From: Lentisphaeria bacterium
GTDB lineage: Bacteria; Verrucomicrobiota; Lentisphaeria; Victivallales; UBA1829
Length of the DNA: 15,211 nucleotides
NCBI GenBank assembly: GCA_019408975.1
Contig: DXVA01000075.1
Span: 1-15,211 of the forward strand
Direction of reading: 5' to 3'
Each line of letters begins with the position of its first letter. The stretch's first letter is position 1. This document shows, piece after piece, positions 1 to 8,452 of this stretch. A program made the translations under genes and the position numbers. The notes beneath the pieces are model-generated. The model was not told the origin of the DNA and did not search any database. It saw only the letters and a program-made list of their open reading frames with translations.

Positions 1-1131
1 TCCAAAGCCAATACGGAAACCGAAGAAAGCAGGCAGAAAGCGGACAAGGCATACAAAAGCAGAGGCAACAGACCCGTAGACCCGAACGTCAAGATGATCG
101 CTTCCGATACGGAAGTCTTAAAGCAGAGAACGGCGATGCTTCAGCGTATTTTCGGCAAGCCTTACAGAACGGCATTGATTGCTTTTGCAAAAGAGATCGG
201 CATGTCTGAAGATGATCTTCTGAATAAATTCCGCGATTTCTATGAAAGTGAGGATTTGAAAGACAAGAATCCGGAAGTCATGATTCCTTTGTTCAAGAAA
301 TCCCTCGGCGATGAAAAGAAGGTTGAGGCGGCTTTCAACCGTTTCATTGAAACAGTTCAGAAAATTACAGTGGAACCGTTGCGGGGACAGGCTGCAATTG
401 ATATTTTTGCGGTTGCTCTCGGAGTCCCCCGTTCCATGAATTCCTCCTCCTGCCACGTGCTTCTCGCCACAATGCAGCGCAATATCTTCGACCGCCGCAA
501 TATCCCCGGAGTGCTTACACTCCAGACCGTCAGGGATTTCACATACAATCAATATGTCCAGACCCCCCCTCCCCTCAGCAAGATTTCCGATATTCTGACG
601 ATGATGCCGATTTATGAGGATATTTTTTATAGAATGCGCAAGAGCAAGCTTTCCAACGTCGAATCTTTCAACAGACTCAACGAAGGAGTCGCCCAGTCCG
701 ATAAATATATGAAGTATTCTTTCAAAACCAAAGTGACGGGGGATATTGACTCAATCCGCAAATTCATCAATACACTCCATGAGGCATATAAGGAAAATCA
801 GGTATATGTCGTCACATGGGTTTCTTTGGAGTCGCATACGGATCAGGAGGTTGCACAGGCGCGTGCGCTCATTACAGGAGATAACACAGGAGGAATGCAG
901 CAGCCACCGCCACCGAACAGGAGAAATTATCAGCCTCCGATGGAACGTCCGGAATACAGGGCTCCCCGCAGAACAAATCAGGCAGATCCGGCAGCCAGTG
1001 AAGCGCATCTGCCGCTGGAGGAGCGCTCTGATTATGGCAAGGTAATTATCGGGCTCAACAAGCAGGTGACTGCGGATATTGAGTTTGATTATTACGTTTT
1101 CACCGGCGACCGGTTGGGTAAAACAAATTAA
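1..1131 (+). CDS. Amuc_1100-like pilus-system protein (PilO-like), 5' partial
   Basis: The frame is open to the left edge, so the gene starts outside the window. The first in-frame ATG at 94 has no ribosome binding site and is judged internal. 376 codons are visible; any N-terminal membrane anchor lies upstream. Codons 1-20 are a polar, probably coiled-coil stretch. Codons 241-285 form an alpha/beta unit (SFKTKVTGDIDSIRKFINTL) resembling the ferredoxin-like fold of Amuc_1100/PilO. Codons 297-345 are a Pro/Arg-rich linker with a PPPP run, and codons 347-367 are a closing beta strand segment (KVIIGLNKQVTADIEFDYYV). Amuc_1100 has the same order: domain, low-complexity linker, short closing strand. 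Family knowledge places such proteins in the inner membrane and periplasm of a type IV pilus-like machine. The next gene starts 22 bases on, in operon style. The call rests on domain order and on the 1099-like and secretin neighbours; an alignment is needed to confirm it. Confidence 0.75.
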   Translation, partial: SKANTETEESRQKADKAYKSRGNRPVDPNVKMIASDTEVLKQRTAMLQRIFGKPYRTALIAFAKEIGMSEDDLLNKFRDFYESEDLKDKNPEVMIPLFKKSLGDEKKVEAAFNRFIETVQKITVEPLRGQAAIDIFAVALGVPRSMNSSSCHVLLATMQRNIFDRRNIPGVLTLQTVRDFTYNQYVQTPPPLSKISDILTMMPIYEDIFYRMRKSKLSNVESFNRLNEGVAQSDKYMKYSFKTKVTGDIDSIRKFINTLHEAYKENQVYVVTWVSLESHTDQEVAQARALITGDNTGGMQQPPPPNRRNYQPPMERPEYRAPRRTNQADPAASEAHLPLEERSDYGKVIIGLNKQVTADIEFDYYVFTGDRLGKTN

Positions 1132-1153
1132 TTCATAGCATGAGGGCATAAAA

Positions 1154-2353
1154 TTGTTGTTTCTGAAAAAACATTATGAGAAGATCCTGCTCGGGGTCCT
1201 CCTGACGATTTTTATCGGGTTGTTGGTTTTCCAGTTCCTGCTTTGGCAGCAGGGACAGCAAATCAAGATTGACGGCATCCTCGGTTTTACTCCGCCGCCG
1301 CCGAATTATACCAGTATTGACTTTGAGGCTCAGGACTCGCCGTTCAATGTTCTGGCAAACCTGACCGAGACCCCGCAGTGGCTCAAATCAGGGAAAAGAA
1401 GGGCAACTTCGCAGGATTTCACAGACTTCGTACTCCCTTATAAGATGGCTTTCTGCCCTTATTGCAAGAAAATGATTCCGGCAAGAGACTTCCCGGAAAT
1501 AAATTCCGAACGGGAAGGACGCTGCTCTCTCTGCCACCATGTGCTGAAAGCTCCTCTCCGCAGCAAAGTCAATGTGATTGTAGATACTGACGGTGACGGA
1601 ATCCCGGACAAAGATGAAGTCGCTCTGGGCATGAATCCAAATGACCCGAATGACGCGACAGCGGATTTCGATGACGACGGTTTCACCAACTATGAAGAAT
1701 ATATTGCCGGCACCAAGATCAGAGATCCGAAAAACCGTCCCTCCTATCATGAAAAGATCTCTGTGGTTGATATCAGCAGAACGGTTCTGCCGATTACAAT
1801 CAAAATGATTGATTTCAAAGGCAAAGACGACAAAAACGCCGCTGAAGTGCAGATCGGCATCAGGGACAGAAGAGGACGTGAAAAAAGTCATTACCTGAAA
1901 CTCGGCAAAGCGTTCAACTGCACGGCGGGGACTTTTACAATTGTTGATATCGTGCCCAAAACAGAAACAGTCACAGTAAAAGGCACGAATGCCAAAACGG
2001 AAAGAGACGCATCTTACGTCATTCTTCAGAAACGCGATTCTCAGGACAAGATCGAAGCGCATCTCAAAGCCCGTGTAACGGAGCCCAGAGAAAAGATCGT
2101 TCTGCATCTCGGTTCGCTCAAGAAGAATCAGGAAAAAGAATTTTATGCCGGCGATTCCTTTGAGCTGGGAAACAACATGACGGGTATCGACAAATATACC
2201 ATTGTTGCAGCGGACCAGCAGAAAAAGACCGTTGGATTAAAGTTTGAAAAAGACGGCAAGACTTATGAGATTACTCGAAAGTCTCAGATGGCGACTTTGA
2301 TAGAGCAGAAAAGAGCTGCCTCCAAAGTTCAGACACCACAGAAAAATAGATAA
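1154..2353 (+). CDS. Amuc_1099-like membrane protein with zinc knuckles and EF-hand-type loops
   Basis: 399 residues from a TTG start with GAGGG seven bases upstream; no ATG nearby fits as well. Residues 9-31 form one hydrophobic membrane segment after a short basic N-terminus (FLKKHYEK), so the rest probably faces the periplasm. CPYC (101-104) and CSLC (124-127) make a four-cysteine zinc-knuckle pair. They are followed by two EF-hand-type calcium loops, DTDGDGIPDKDE (144-155) and DFDDDGFTNYEE (171-182), with acidic or polar residues at loop positions 1, 3, 5, 9 and 12, as in thrombospondin type-3 or dockerin repeats. Residues 200-399 are beta-rich and charged with a basic tail. Its place between the 1100-like gene and the secretins matches Amuc_1099 in the PVC pilus-like cluster. 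I infer an inner-membrane protein linking the anchor complex to the secretin. Metal binding is predicted from motifs only. The downstream secretin starts 22 bases later. Confidence 0.75.
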   Translation: MLFLKKHYEKILLGVLLTIFIGLLVFQFLLWQQGQQIKIDGILGFTPPPPNYTSIDFEAQDSPFNVLANLTETPQWLKSGKRRATSQDFTDFVLPYKMAFCPYCKKMIPARDFPEINSEREGRCSLCHHVLKAPLRSKVNVIVDTDGDGIPDKDEVALGMNPNDPNDATADFDDDGFTNYEEYIAGTKIRDPKNRPSYHEKISVVDISRTVLPITIKMIDFKGKDDKNAAEVQIGIRDRRGREKSHYLKLGKAFNCTAGTFTIVDIVPKTETVTVKGTNAKTERDASYVILQKRDSQDKIEAHLKARVTEPREKIVLHLGSLKKNQEKEFYAGDSFELGNNMTGIDKYTIVAADQQKKTVGLKFEKDGKTYEITRKSQMATLIEQKRAASKVQTPQKNR

Positions 2354-2375
2354 GAATTAATATAAGGGATTAGCT

Positions 2376-4934
2376 ATGATGAAGGTTGCTATGGAGTTCA
2401 GCAGACAGTCCGTCCAGATTTCACTATCTGCGATTGTCATATTAACTCTTTCTTTCGCCTCTCTGGAAACTTTGGGACAAACCGGAAAAGCCTCGGCAAA
2501 AGATGTGACGCCGTCTTTAAATGACTTCAAAATGGACCCGTTTGAGTTTGAAATTCCCAACGACAATGTCATGCAGGAGGTTCAGGCACGGAATAATATT
2601 CTGGAACAGAGTGTATTTCAGCAGGTAAGAATCGGAGATAAATTCTACGCATCGAATCAGTTCGCGGATGCATTCAGCGCCTACAAACGGGCTCTCGCCA
2701 TCATTGACCGCAGCAATCTCGGAAATGGTTCCTATATCACTTCCGTAAAAAATAAAATAGACAAACGGATGTTGCAGGCAAGAAAGCAATGGGCGATTTC
2801 GATTGTCAGGGATGCCAAAAAAGCTTATCTGAACGGTCTCACCAAGCAGAACTCTCCCGATGCAATCGCCGAATTCAGAAATGCGTCAAAGCTGGCAGAG
2901 TCCGCCCTGCCGATTTACTATGCGGGAAAAACAATCTCCGAAGCAAATTACGACAACAAGGCATTGCAGCGTATTTCAAAAGACGATCCGTCCTTTTATA
3001 ACAGTGTCACGACTTTCAAGGAGGATTGCGACAAGATGGTGGAAGCGATCCAATTCAAGAATGAAACCTCTCTCTCCGCAGTAGACCCGGACAACAAAAG
3101 GCGCAAAGCAAACATTGATGTGCTTCTGCGTGAATCCAGGATTCTTTATAAAAATAAGAAATATGAAAAGGTCAGGGACAACATGGAAAAGATTCTTGTC
3201 CTCGACCCCTATAATCAGGATGCAATGACATTACTCAATAAGACCTATAAAAAACTCTATGATGTCGGAATGCTCCGCAGAGAAAACGACGCTTTGGAAC
3301 GAATGGCGGAAGTAGAATGGAAATGGAATGAACCGATACTGCCGGAAGAAAGTTCCATTACGGAAGAAGTTCCCCGCGAAATGACGGGAAACCGGTCAAC
3401 ACTGTATGACAAGCTCCAGAAAATCATGATCGACAAGATTCTGTTTGAAACAACGGATATCCAGTCCATTCTTGCCCGTCTGGCTGCACTCAGCAAGGAA
3501 AATGATCCGGAAGGAGTCGGAGTCAGCATCATTCCTCCGCCGGATATCGCAGTCCGTTCCAGAAAAATCCCCTATCTCGAACTTGAAAAAGTACCTCTTA
3601 TGGAAGTACTGAAATATGTCTGCGAGCTTGCCGGGCTCAAATATAAAATCGAAGACAGAGCTGTTCTGGTCGGCACGGAAGGCATTGACGACATGGAACA
3701 CGGTTTCTTTCAGGTCAGGAATTCACTGATCAACAGGATTGCTGCTGAAGTCGGTCCCAAGGAGGAGAAAAAGGAAGAAAAGACCGGCGGTATTACAGAT
3801 CGGATTGACACTTTCACGGATGAGGGTGCTTTCGATGAAGCGGCACAGGAAATGACATCCGTTGCTCCTGTAACATCGGAAATGCTTAAGCAGTTTTTTA
3901 CAGCTCGCGGTATCTCTTTTGAAGACCCGAACTCTTCGATTGCATTTGATAACAAAACCAATAAACTGATTGTAAAAAATACGCCGGACAATCTCAGAAG
4001 AATGGATGCACTTCTCAAGGAAATCGACATTCAGACGCCGCTCGTGCTCATCGAAGCCAAGATTCTTGAGATTTCCATGAATGCCGTCGAGGAACTGGGT
4101 TTTGACTGGACGCTGACTTATCTGAATACAAACACCAATCAGAGATTCACCTTCGGCAATCTCCCCGTATCCAATCTCTACCGCCCGTCCAGTGAAGCAA
4201 ACAATAAACTGATCAACAACATGAATATTCTCCCGAACTTCGGGAGCGACAATCAGTTCAATCTTTTCCTTTCTGTCCGCGCCATCGACAGAACAGACCG
4301 GGCGGAAGTCATTTCCTCACCGCGCCTTTTGACGGTATCCGGAATGGAAGCATCCCTGAATGTCGACCAGCAGCGTTACTTCCCGGACTCCTGGGATGAT
4401 CCGGAAGTCACGATCATCAACGGAACATCTTACACCTACAATCCTCCGATTCCGGATTTCGAAGAGCAGGCAGTCGGAACAGTTTTCAGTGTAACACCAA
4501 CTGTCAGTCCCAACAACTATACGATCATCGTCAAAATGAATACTGACATCTCAAAAATGACAGGGTGGTCAAACTACGATTACAGCATCATCATCGGCGG
4601 TCTCATGACCAGCGTAGCAGATACGTCCATCGGCAATATATCTCCCAAAATGAAGATGCCGGAATTTTCCCGTCGCGTCGTAGATACAACGGTCAAAATC
4701 TACGATGGGGAGACAGTTGTAATTGGTGGAATTCTTGAAGATACAGCAAGCAAGAAGGAAGATAAATGGCCTTTCCTCGGAGACGTTCCATTGCTGGGCA
4801 GGCTATTTACGGATTCCTATAGCAACAGCACAAAAACGAACCTTTTAATTTTCGTTACTTCGCGCCTTATGAAAGGAAACGGACTTCCGGTCAGAGACAG
4901 CCGGGCGCAGGGGTTATTCGAGTTCACCAGATAA
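2376..4934 (+). CDS. TPR-containing secretin, first of tandem pair (Amuc_1098-like)
   Basis: 852 residues; ATG with AAGGGA about six bases upstream. Residues 1-35 are a signal peptide with a hydrophobic core at about 15-30, giving export to the outer membrane. TPR-like helices lie near 81-110 and 255-295 (the latter ending LVLDPYNQDAM). An N0/STN-like region covers about 348-430, an acidic/lysine-rich insert about 455-495, and a second N-domain 498-552 (NKLIVKNTPDNLRRMDALL). The secretin barrel spans about 553-835. It opens with PLVLIEAKILEIS and carries the family signature near 780-808 (VVIGGILED, then FLGDVPLLGRLF) and the closing strand NLLIFVTSRLM (about 821). The protein should form an oligomeric outer-membrane channel for a type IV pilus-like or type II secretion-like machine. 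The partner is the 1099-like protein upstream; a second secretin follows after 12 bases. Secretin is certain; assignment to the Amuc_1098 subfamily is by context. Confidence 0.93.
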   Translation: MMKVAMEFSRQSVQISLSAIVILTLSFASLETLGQTGKASAKDVTPSLNDFKMDPFEFEIPNDNVMQEVQARNNILEQSVFQQVRIGDKFYASNQFADAFSAYKRALAIIDRSNLGNGSYITSVKNKIDKRMLQARKQWAISIVRDAKKAYLNGLTKQNSPDAIAEFRNASKLAESALPIYYAGKTISEANYDNKALQRISKDDPSFYNSVTTFKEDCDKMVEAIQFKNETSLSAVDPDNKRRKANIDVLLRESRILYKNKKYEKVRDNMEKILVLDPYNQDAMTLLNKTYKKLYDVGMLRRENDALERMAEVEWKWNEPILPEESSITEEVPREMTGNRSTLYDKLQKIMIDKILFETTDIQSILARLAALSKENDPEGVGVSIIPPPDIAVRSRKIPYLELEKVPLMEVLKYVCELAGLKYKIEDRAVLVGTEGIDDMEHGFFQVRNSLINRIAAEVGPKEEKKEEKTGGITDRIDTFTDEGAFDEAAQEMTSVAPVTSEMLKQFFTARGISFEDPNSSIAFDNKTNKLIVKNTPDNLRRMDALLKEIDIQTPLVLIEAKILEISMNAVEELGFDWTLTYLNTNTNQRFTFGNLPVSNLYRPSSEANNKLINNMNILPNFGSDNQFNLFLSVRAIDRTDRAEVISSPRLLTVSGMEASLNVDQQRYFPDSWDDPEVTIINGTSYTYNPPIPDFEEQAVGTVFSVTPTVSPNNYTIIVKMNTDISKMTGWSNYDYSIIIGGLMTSVADTSIGNISPKMKMPEFSRRVVDTTVKIYDGETVVIGGILEDTASKKEDKWPFLGDVPLLGRLFTDSYSNSTKTNLLIFVTSRLMKGNGLPVRDSRAQGLFEFTR

Positions 4935-4946
4935 TTGAGGAATAAA

Positions 4947-7661
4947 ATGAAGATGAAGTATATACACACAATGGAGAGCACCACAATGCCTGTAAGATTT
5001 CTTCAGTTTCTGATGGTCGCGTCGATTCTGTTGACAGCCGGCAATGCTTTTGCCCAGAAGCCTGCGGAAAAGCAGAAAAAAACAGAGGATGCAGCCGCAC
5101 TTCCGGCGGCAGTGCTGAATGACAGGAAAAACGAATTCAAGAATAGAGAACTTATCCGTCTGCAGGGATCGGAAAAAGAGATCGACAGTCTGGTCGCCGA
5201 AGCGGTGAAATGTTATCAGAATAATGAATTCGATAAAGCCATCGATCTTTACCTGAATGCAAAAAAGCAGCTGGAGACGCTCTACAAAAGCAGCAATCTG
5301 CCCCGGATCAAGGCAAAAATCGATAACTGCGACCTTTCCATTTCCAAAGCATATTATTACTGGGCGCAGAAAATCTATTTCGATGCGGTGAAGTCAGCCA
5401 ACGCCTCCGATTATGAAGTCGCCATCGAAAAATGCAGAAAGGCAATTGAGATCTATCCGCCCTGCAAAGAAAAAATGGAAAAAATCATTGAAAAATATGA
5501 ATTGCTGAAAGAAAAAACTCTGACTCTTGACAAGATCAGAGCGAACACCAAGGAAGATCCTGCGGAAGCCAGGGAGAAAAGAGTGCTGCTGCGCCAGGGG
5601 GAAATCCTGTATAAGGAAGAACTTTGGGACAGAGCGCGTACCAAATTTGAAGAAGTCATTGCAATGGACCCCTATAACGAAGTTGCCATAGATTATGTCC
5701 GCAGGATCAACATTAAACTCCTGGAAGTGGCAAAACGCCGCACGGGAATTACCAGAAATCTTCGAAATACGGAAACGGTATGGAATGCAGTTACGCCTGT
5801 AGTGCCTCTCAATAATACACCGGCTAATGAAATTCAGGAAGCCGGAGTTGTCAAAGAAGCTTATGAAAGCCCCATCACCAAGAAGTTGAAAGAGATCATT
5901 ATCGACCGTATCGACTTCGAGGATGTTTCCATTGCCACGGCGGCAAAATACCTGAAAGAGAGAAGCAAGGAAAAAGATCCGGAGAAGATCGGGGTGAATA
6001 TCGTTCTGCGTGGCAAGATCAATCAGCCGATCGCGGCGGAAGGAGAAGAACCTCTTGAAGAAGAAATCACTGCAGAAGAAGGAGAAGGAACGACAGTCCA
6101 GCCGTTGACGATGATGGTTGACAACATTCCCCTGGAAGCGGCAATCAAATATATCTGCAATCAGGCAAACCTGAAATACCGTATTGAAAAATATGCCGTC
6201 GTCATTGCCTCTCCGGATGTCAAACTTGAAGATGTCGAAACAAAAATCTACCCGATTGAAAAAGATTTCATCAATCTGGGTGCAGATGAAGACATCAAGA
6301 GCAGTTTTGAAAGCAGAGGCATCTCTTTTCCTGCCGGTGCCGCGATTGTCTATGATGAATCCATCGGGCGTCTGATCGTAACGAACACACCGGAAAATCT
6401 TCAGAAGATCGAAGACATCATCAAAGAGATGAACATTGTCGATCCGCAGGTTCTGATTCAGACTAAATTTGTGGAAATCAAGCTCAACGACCTGGAAGAA
6501 CTTGGATTCAAATACAATTTCTCGCGCCAGAATTCCAATGTATCAAAACTGACACAATCGGATTTGATAGCCTGGGCACCGGGAACTACTGCTGATTTCG
6601 GCAACAACAGTTACAGTTTTTACTACCCCAATACAACAACTGAAACAATCAACATCGGGGGAGGAGGTGCCAGCTCTGATTCTGGTTCTGATTCCGGAGA
6701 AAGTTCTACCGGAGGTTCTACGATTGTATTTAATAAGACTACAACTTCAAAATGGTATGATTATGGCGGAACCGTCAATAACATCAACGGTCCGGCACTT
6801 AATAACACAGACCAAACGATTTATTACACAAAGGCTCCCATTCAGGATAAATCCATCTCCTTCGGTCCGAATGACGATATCATTCGAGTTTTCAACAGCA
6901 CAGGACAGCTCGACAATCCTTCTATCGTCGAGGGTTACGGCGAACTGTTCAATATGTCCTATTATAACAAATACGGATACAAGCTGGATGCCTCGATCTA
7001 TGCACTGGACCAGTCCGATGCAACGGATGTGCTCTCCTGCCCCCGTGTCACAACCATGAACGGACAGCCGGCAACCATCAAAATGGTTACGGAAAAATAC
7101 TATCCGACAGACTGGGAGGAAGCCGAATACACCACCATGAGCGGCGGAAGTGCGACGATTCCCGTGTTTATCGGTTCCACGGCAGAACTGGATGAGGCCA
7201 CGGAGGAAGGCATCATCTTCACGGTGACACCCAATGTCAGTTCCGATAAATATACAATCAACCTGTTCATGCAGCCGCTTGTCCAGCATTTTATCGGTTG
7301 GGATGACTACAGTTATGAAGTGCCGGTGGATATTGAAATCAACGGCAACAACCAGGTTGTCAATGTCCCGAATACAATGCGAATGCCTATTTTCGAACGC
7401 CGCATGACCAAAACCAACATCGAATGCACGGATAACGGCACCATTATCATGGGGGGGGCCATTCAGGATGAAACAACGGTTCTGGATGACTCCTACCCCA
7501 TTCTCGGTGATATTCCGCTGATCGGACGTCTCTTCCAGTCCAAAGGACGCGCCGGAGCCAAAAAGAATCTGATGATTTTCCTCTCCTGCCGTCTGGTCAA
7601 TCCCGATGGCTCCCCGCTCCGCGAACGTGAAGACAGAGGTATTCCTCCGTTCAAGAACTGA
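4947..7661 (+). CDS. TPR-containing secretin, second of tandem pair
   Basis: 904 residues from ATG 4947, chosen because TTGAGG sits six bases upstream. TTG 4935 is itself part of that ribosome binding site. ATG 4986 also has GGAG nine bases upstream and would give a compact signal peptide ending GNAFA|Q. TPR-like units lie near 83-110, 141-173 and 218-255 (IAMDPYNEVAI). An N0/STN-like region covers about 314-425 and an N-domain 449-500 (RLIVTNTPENLQKIEDIIK). The barrel starts with QVLIQTKFVEIKL (about 501). The signature is GTIIMGGAIQDE (about 836), then ILGDIPLIGRLF, then the closing strand NLMIFLSCRLV (about 873). Domain order and many motifs parallel the first secretin, so the two are tandem paralogues, clearly diverged. 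A Gly/Ser/Asp/Asn/Thr-rich insert at about 538-635 inside the barrel is missing from the first copy. Likely role: outer-membrane channel of the same pilus-like system. A terminator follows 25 bases after the stop. Confidence 0.92.
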   Translation: MKMKYIHTMESTTMPVRFLQFLMVASILLTAGNAFAQKPAEKQKKTEDAAALPAAVLNDRKNEFKNRELIRLQGSEKEIDSLVAEAVKCYQNNEFDKAIDLYLNAKKQLETLYKSSNLPRIKAKIDNCDLSISKAYYYWAQKIYFDAVKSANASDYEVAIEKCRKAIEIYPPCKEKMEKIIEKYELLKEKTLTLDKIRANTKEDPAEAREKRVLLRQGEILYKEELWDRARTKFEEVIAMDPYNEVAIDYVRRINIKLLEVAKRRTGITRNLRNTETVWNAVTPVVPLNNTPANEIQEAGVVKEAYESPITKKLKEIIIDRIDFEDVSIATAAKYLKERSKEKDPEKIGVNIVLRGKINQPIAAEGEEPLEEEITAEEGEGTTVQPLTMMVDNIPLEAAIKYICNQANLKYRIEKYAVVIASPDVKLEDVETKIYPIEKDFINLGADEDIKSSFESRGISFPAGAAIVYDESIGRLIVTNTPENLQKIEDIIKEMNIVDPQVLIQTKFVEIKLNDLEELGFKYNFSRQNSNVSKLTQSDLIAWAPGTTADFGNNSYSFYYPNTTTETINIGGGGASSDSGSDSGESSTGGSTIVFNKTTTSKWYDYGGTVNNINGPALNNTDQTIYYTKAPIQDKSISFGPNDDIIRVFNSTGQLDNPSIVEGYGELFNMSYYNKYGYKLDASIYALDQSDATDVLSCPRVTTMNGQPATIKMVTEKYYPTDWEEAEYTTMSGGSATIPVFIGSTAELDEATEEGIIFTVTPNVSSDKYTINLFMQPLVQHFIGWDDYSYEVPVDIEINGNNQVVNVPNTMRMPIFERRMTKTNIECTDNGTIIMGGAIQDETTVLDDSYPILGDIPLIGRLFQSKGRAGAKKNLMIFLSCRLVNPDGSPLREREDRGIPPFKN

Positions 7662-7686
7662 TCACCGGGTTACGGAATCCAACCAG

Positions 7687-7718
7687 GGCGAACAAAATTT
7701 TTTGTTCGCCTTTTTTTT
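7687..7718 (+). terminator. Rho-independent terminator of the pilus-like operon
   Basis: GGCGAACAAAA (7687-7697) pairs perfectly with TTTTGTTCGCC (7700-7710), followed by eight T residues (7711-7718). In practice the inner A-T pairs open to form the loop. It lies 25 bases after the second secretin and before a separate promoter, so it marks the end of the operon. Confidence 0.93.
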
Positions 7719-7734
7719 ATTTCACACAATATTT

Positions 7735-7763
7735 TTTCCATTCCTCCGTTTTTCTGGTATAAG
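7735..7763 (+). promoter_or_regulatory. Putative sigma70-type promoter for the small secreted protein
   Basis: TTTCCA (7735-7740, 4/6 match to the -35 consensus), a 17-base spacer, then TATAAG (7758-7763, 5/6 match to -10). It lies just after the operon terminator and about 57 bases before the next ATG, which supports independent transcription of that gene. Confidence 0.55.
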
Positions 7764-7819
7764 AATGACTTCTGCAGAGTCGGCAACAAGAACTGTCCCG
7801 CAAAAAAGGAGCTGATGCA

Positions 7820-8200
7820 ATGAAAGCGAAATATCTGATGACGGCATTACTGGCAGCGACGATGGCTGTTCCCGCACTCTATGCAGCAGAAGAATGCGAT
7901 ATGGAGAAACCGCCTGTCGAAAGAAAAGAGATGAAACGGCGCCCGCCCATGAGAGGCCCGCGTGATTTCCAGAGACCTTCCAGAGAAGTCATGGAAGCGG
8001 TCAAGGCATATAAAGAAAACCCGACAGAGGAAAACAAGGCAAAAGTCAAGGCTCTGCTGGAAAAGGAGTATGACGCCAGACTCAAGAAGGAAGAACAGAG
8101 AATCAGCGAAATGAAAGCCAAAAAGACAGAGAACATCGAAAAAAGACTTGAAAGAATCCTGAAAAAAGGGGAAAAGCCACCCCGCGACCGGAAGAAATAA
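7820..8200 (+). CDS. Small secreted highly charged helical protein, unknown function
   Basis: 126 residues; ATG with AAGGAG eight bases upstream. The N-terminus is a classical signal peptide (basic MKAK, hydrophobic core 6-20, cleavage near PALYA|A at about 22-23), so the product should be periplasmic or secreted. The mature part is almost entirely Lys, Arg, Glu and Pro. Residues 29-53 are a Pro/Arg-rich segment. Residues about 54-115 are predicted as long charged helices or coiled coil (VKALLEKEYDARLKKEEQR), and the tail is basic. One cysteine (26) has no lipobox before it. I do not recognise the family. The overall look recalls small helical periplasmic proteins such as Spy/CpxP types, but the LTxxQ motif is absent and I make no such claim. 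It appears monocistronic, with a promoter upstream and a terminator 109 bases after the stop. The ribosome binding site and signal peptide make a real gene likely. Confidence 0.8.
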   Translation: MKAKYLMTALLAATMAVPALYAAEECDMEKPPVERKEMKRRPPMRGPRDFQRPSREVMEAVKAYKENPTEENKAKVKALLEKEYDARLKKEEQRISEMKAKKTENIEKRLERILKKGEKPPRDRKK

Positions 8201-8226
8201 ATCAGACTTGAGGTCCGGTATTCCCG

Positions 8227-8257
8227 GAGAACCGCAGTTCTCTTTCCGAATCGGAAA
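8227..8257 (+). repeat. Two adjacent short hairpins in a 3' untranslated region
   Basis: GAGAAC (8227-8232), loop CGCA, GTTCTC (8237-8242) is followed with no gap by TTTCCG (8243-8248), loop AAT, CGGAAA (8252-8257). They lie between the stop of the small secreted protein and its terminator. The 342-base gap 8201-8542 otherwise holds the terminator at 8309, a loose GGAGAC/GTCTCC hairpin near 8370-8408, and the promoter at 8453. No credible coding frame was seen in it. Confidence 0.5.
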
Positions 8258-8308
8258 TCCTGCCCTGACCGGAACAAGGAATACAGGTTCAAGCTCCGAT
8301 TATCACCC

Positions 8309-8364
8309 AGTCATCCGGTGTCTGCCGGCTCCCATCTCCGGCGGGCATCGGATGACTTCTTTTT
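8309..8364 (+). terminator. Rho-independent terminator after the small secreted protein
   Basis: AGTCATCCG (8309-8317) pairs with CGGATGACT (8349-8357). An inner stem GCCGG (8324-8328)/CCGGC (8338-8342) sits within it, and TCTTTTT follows. It is strong and branch-free, and ends the transcript begun at the 7735 promoter. Confidence 0.88.
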
Positions 8365-8452
8365 ATGGCGGAGACGCAAAGAACCGCGAAGCCCGGGGAG
8401 CAGTCTCCGGATAAAACCTGAAAAAAGTTCCGGTCCTTTCCGCGATTTTCTC

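Noticed and set aside
94..96. ATG as the start of the first gene
   Set aside because: The frame is open to position 1, there is no ribosome binding site before this ATG, and the visible upstream codons are protein-like.
4935..4937. TTG directly after the first secretin stop as start of the second secretin
   Set aside because: The TTG is part of the TTGAGG ribosome binding site that serves ATG 4947.
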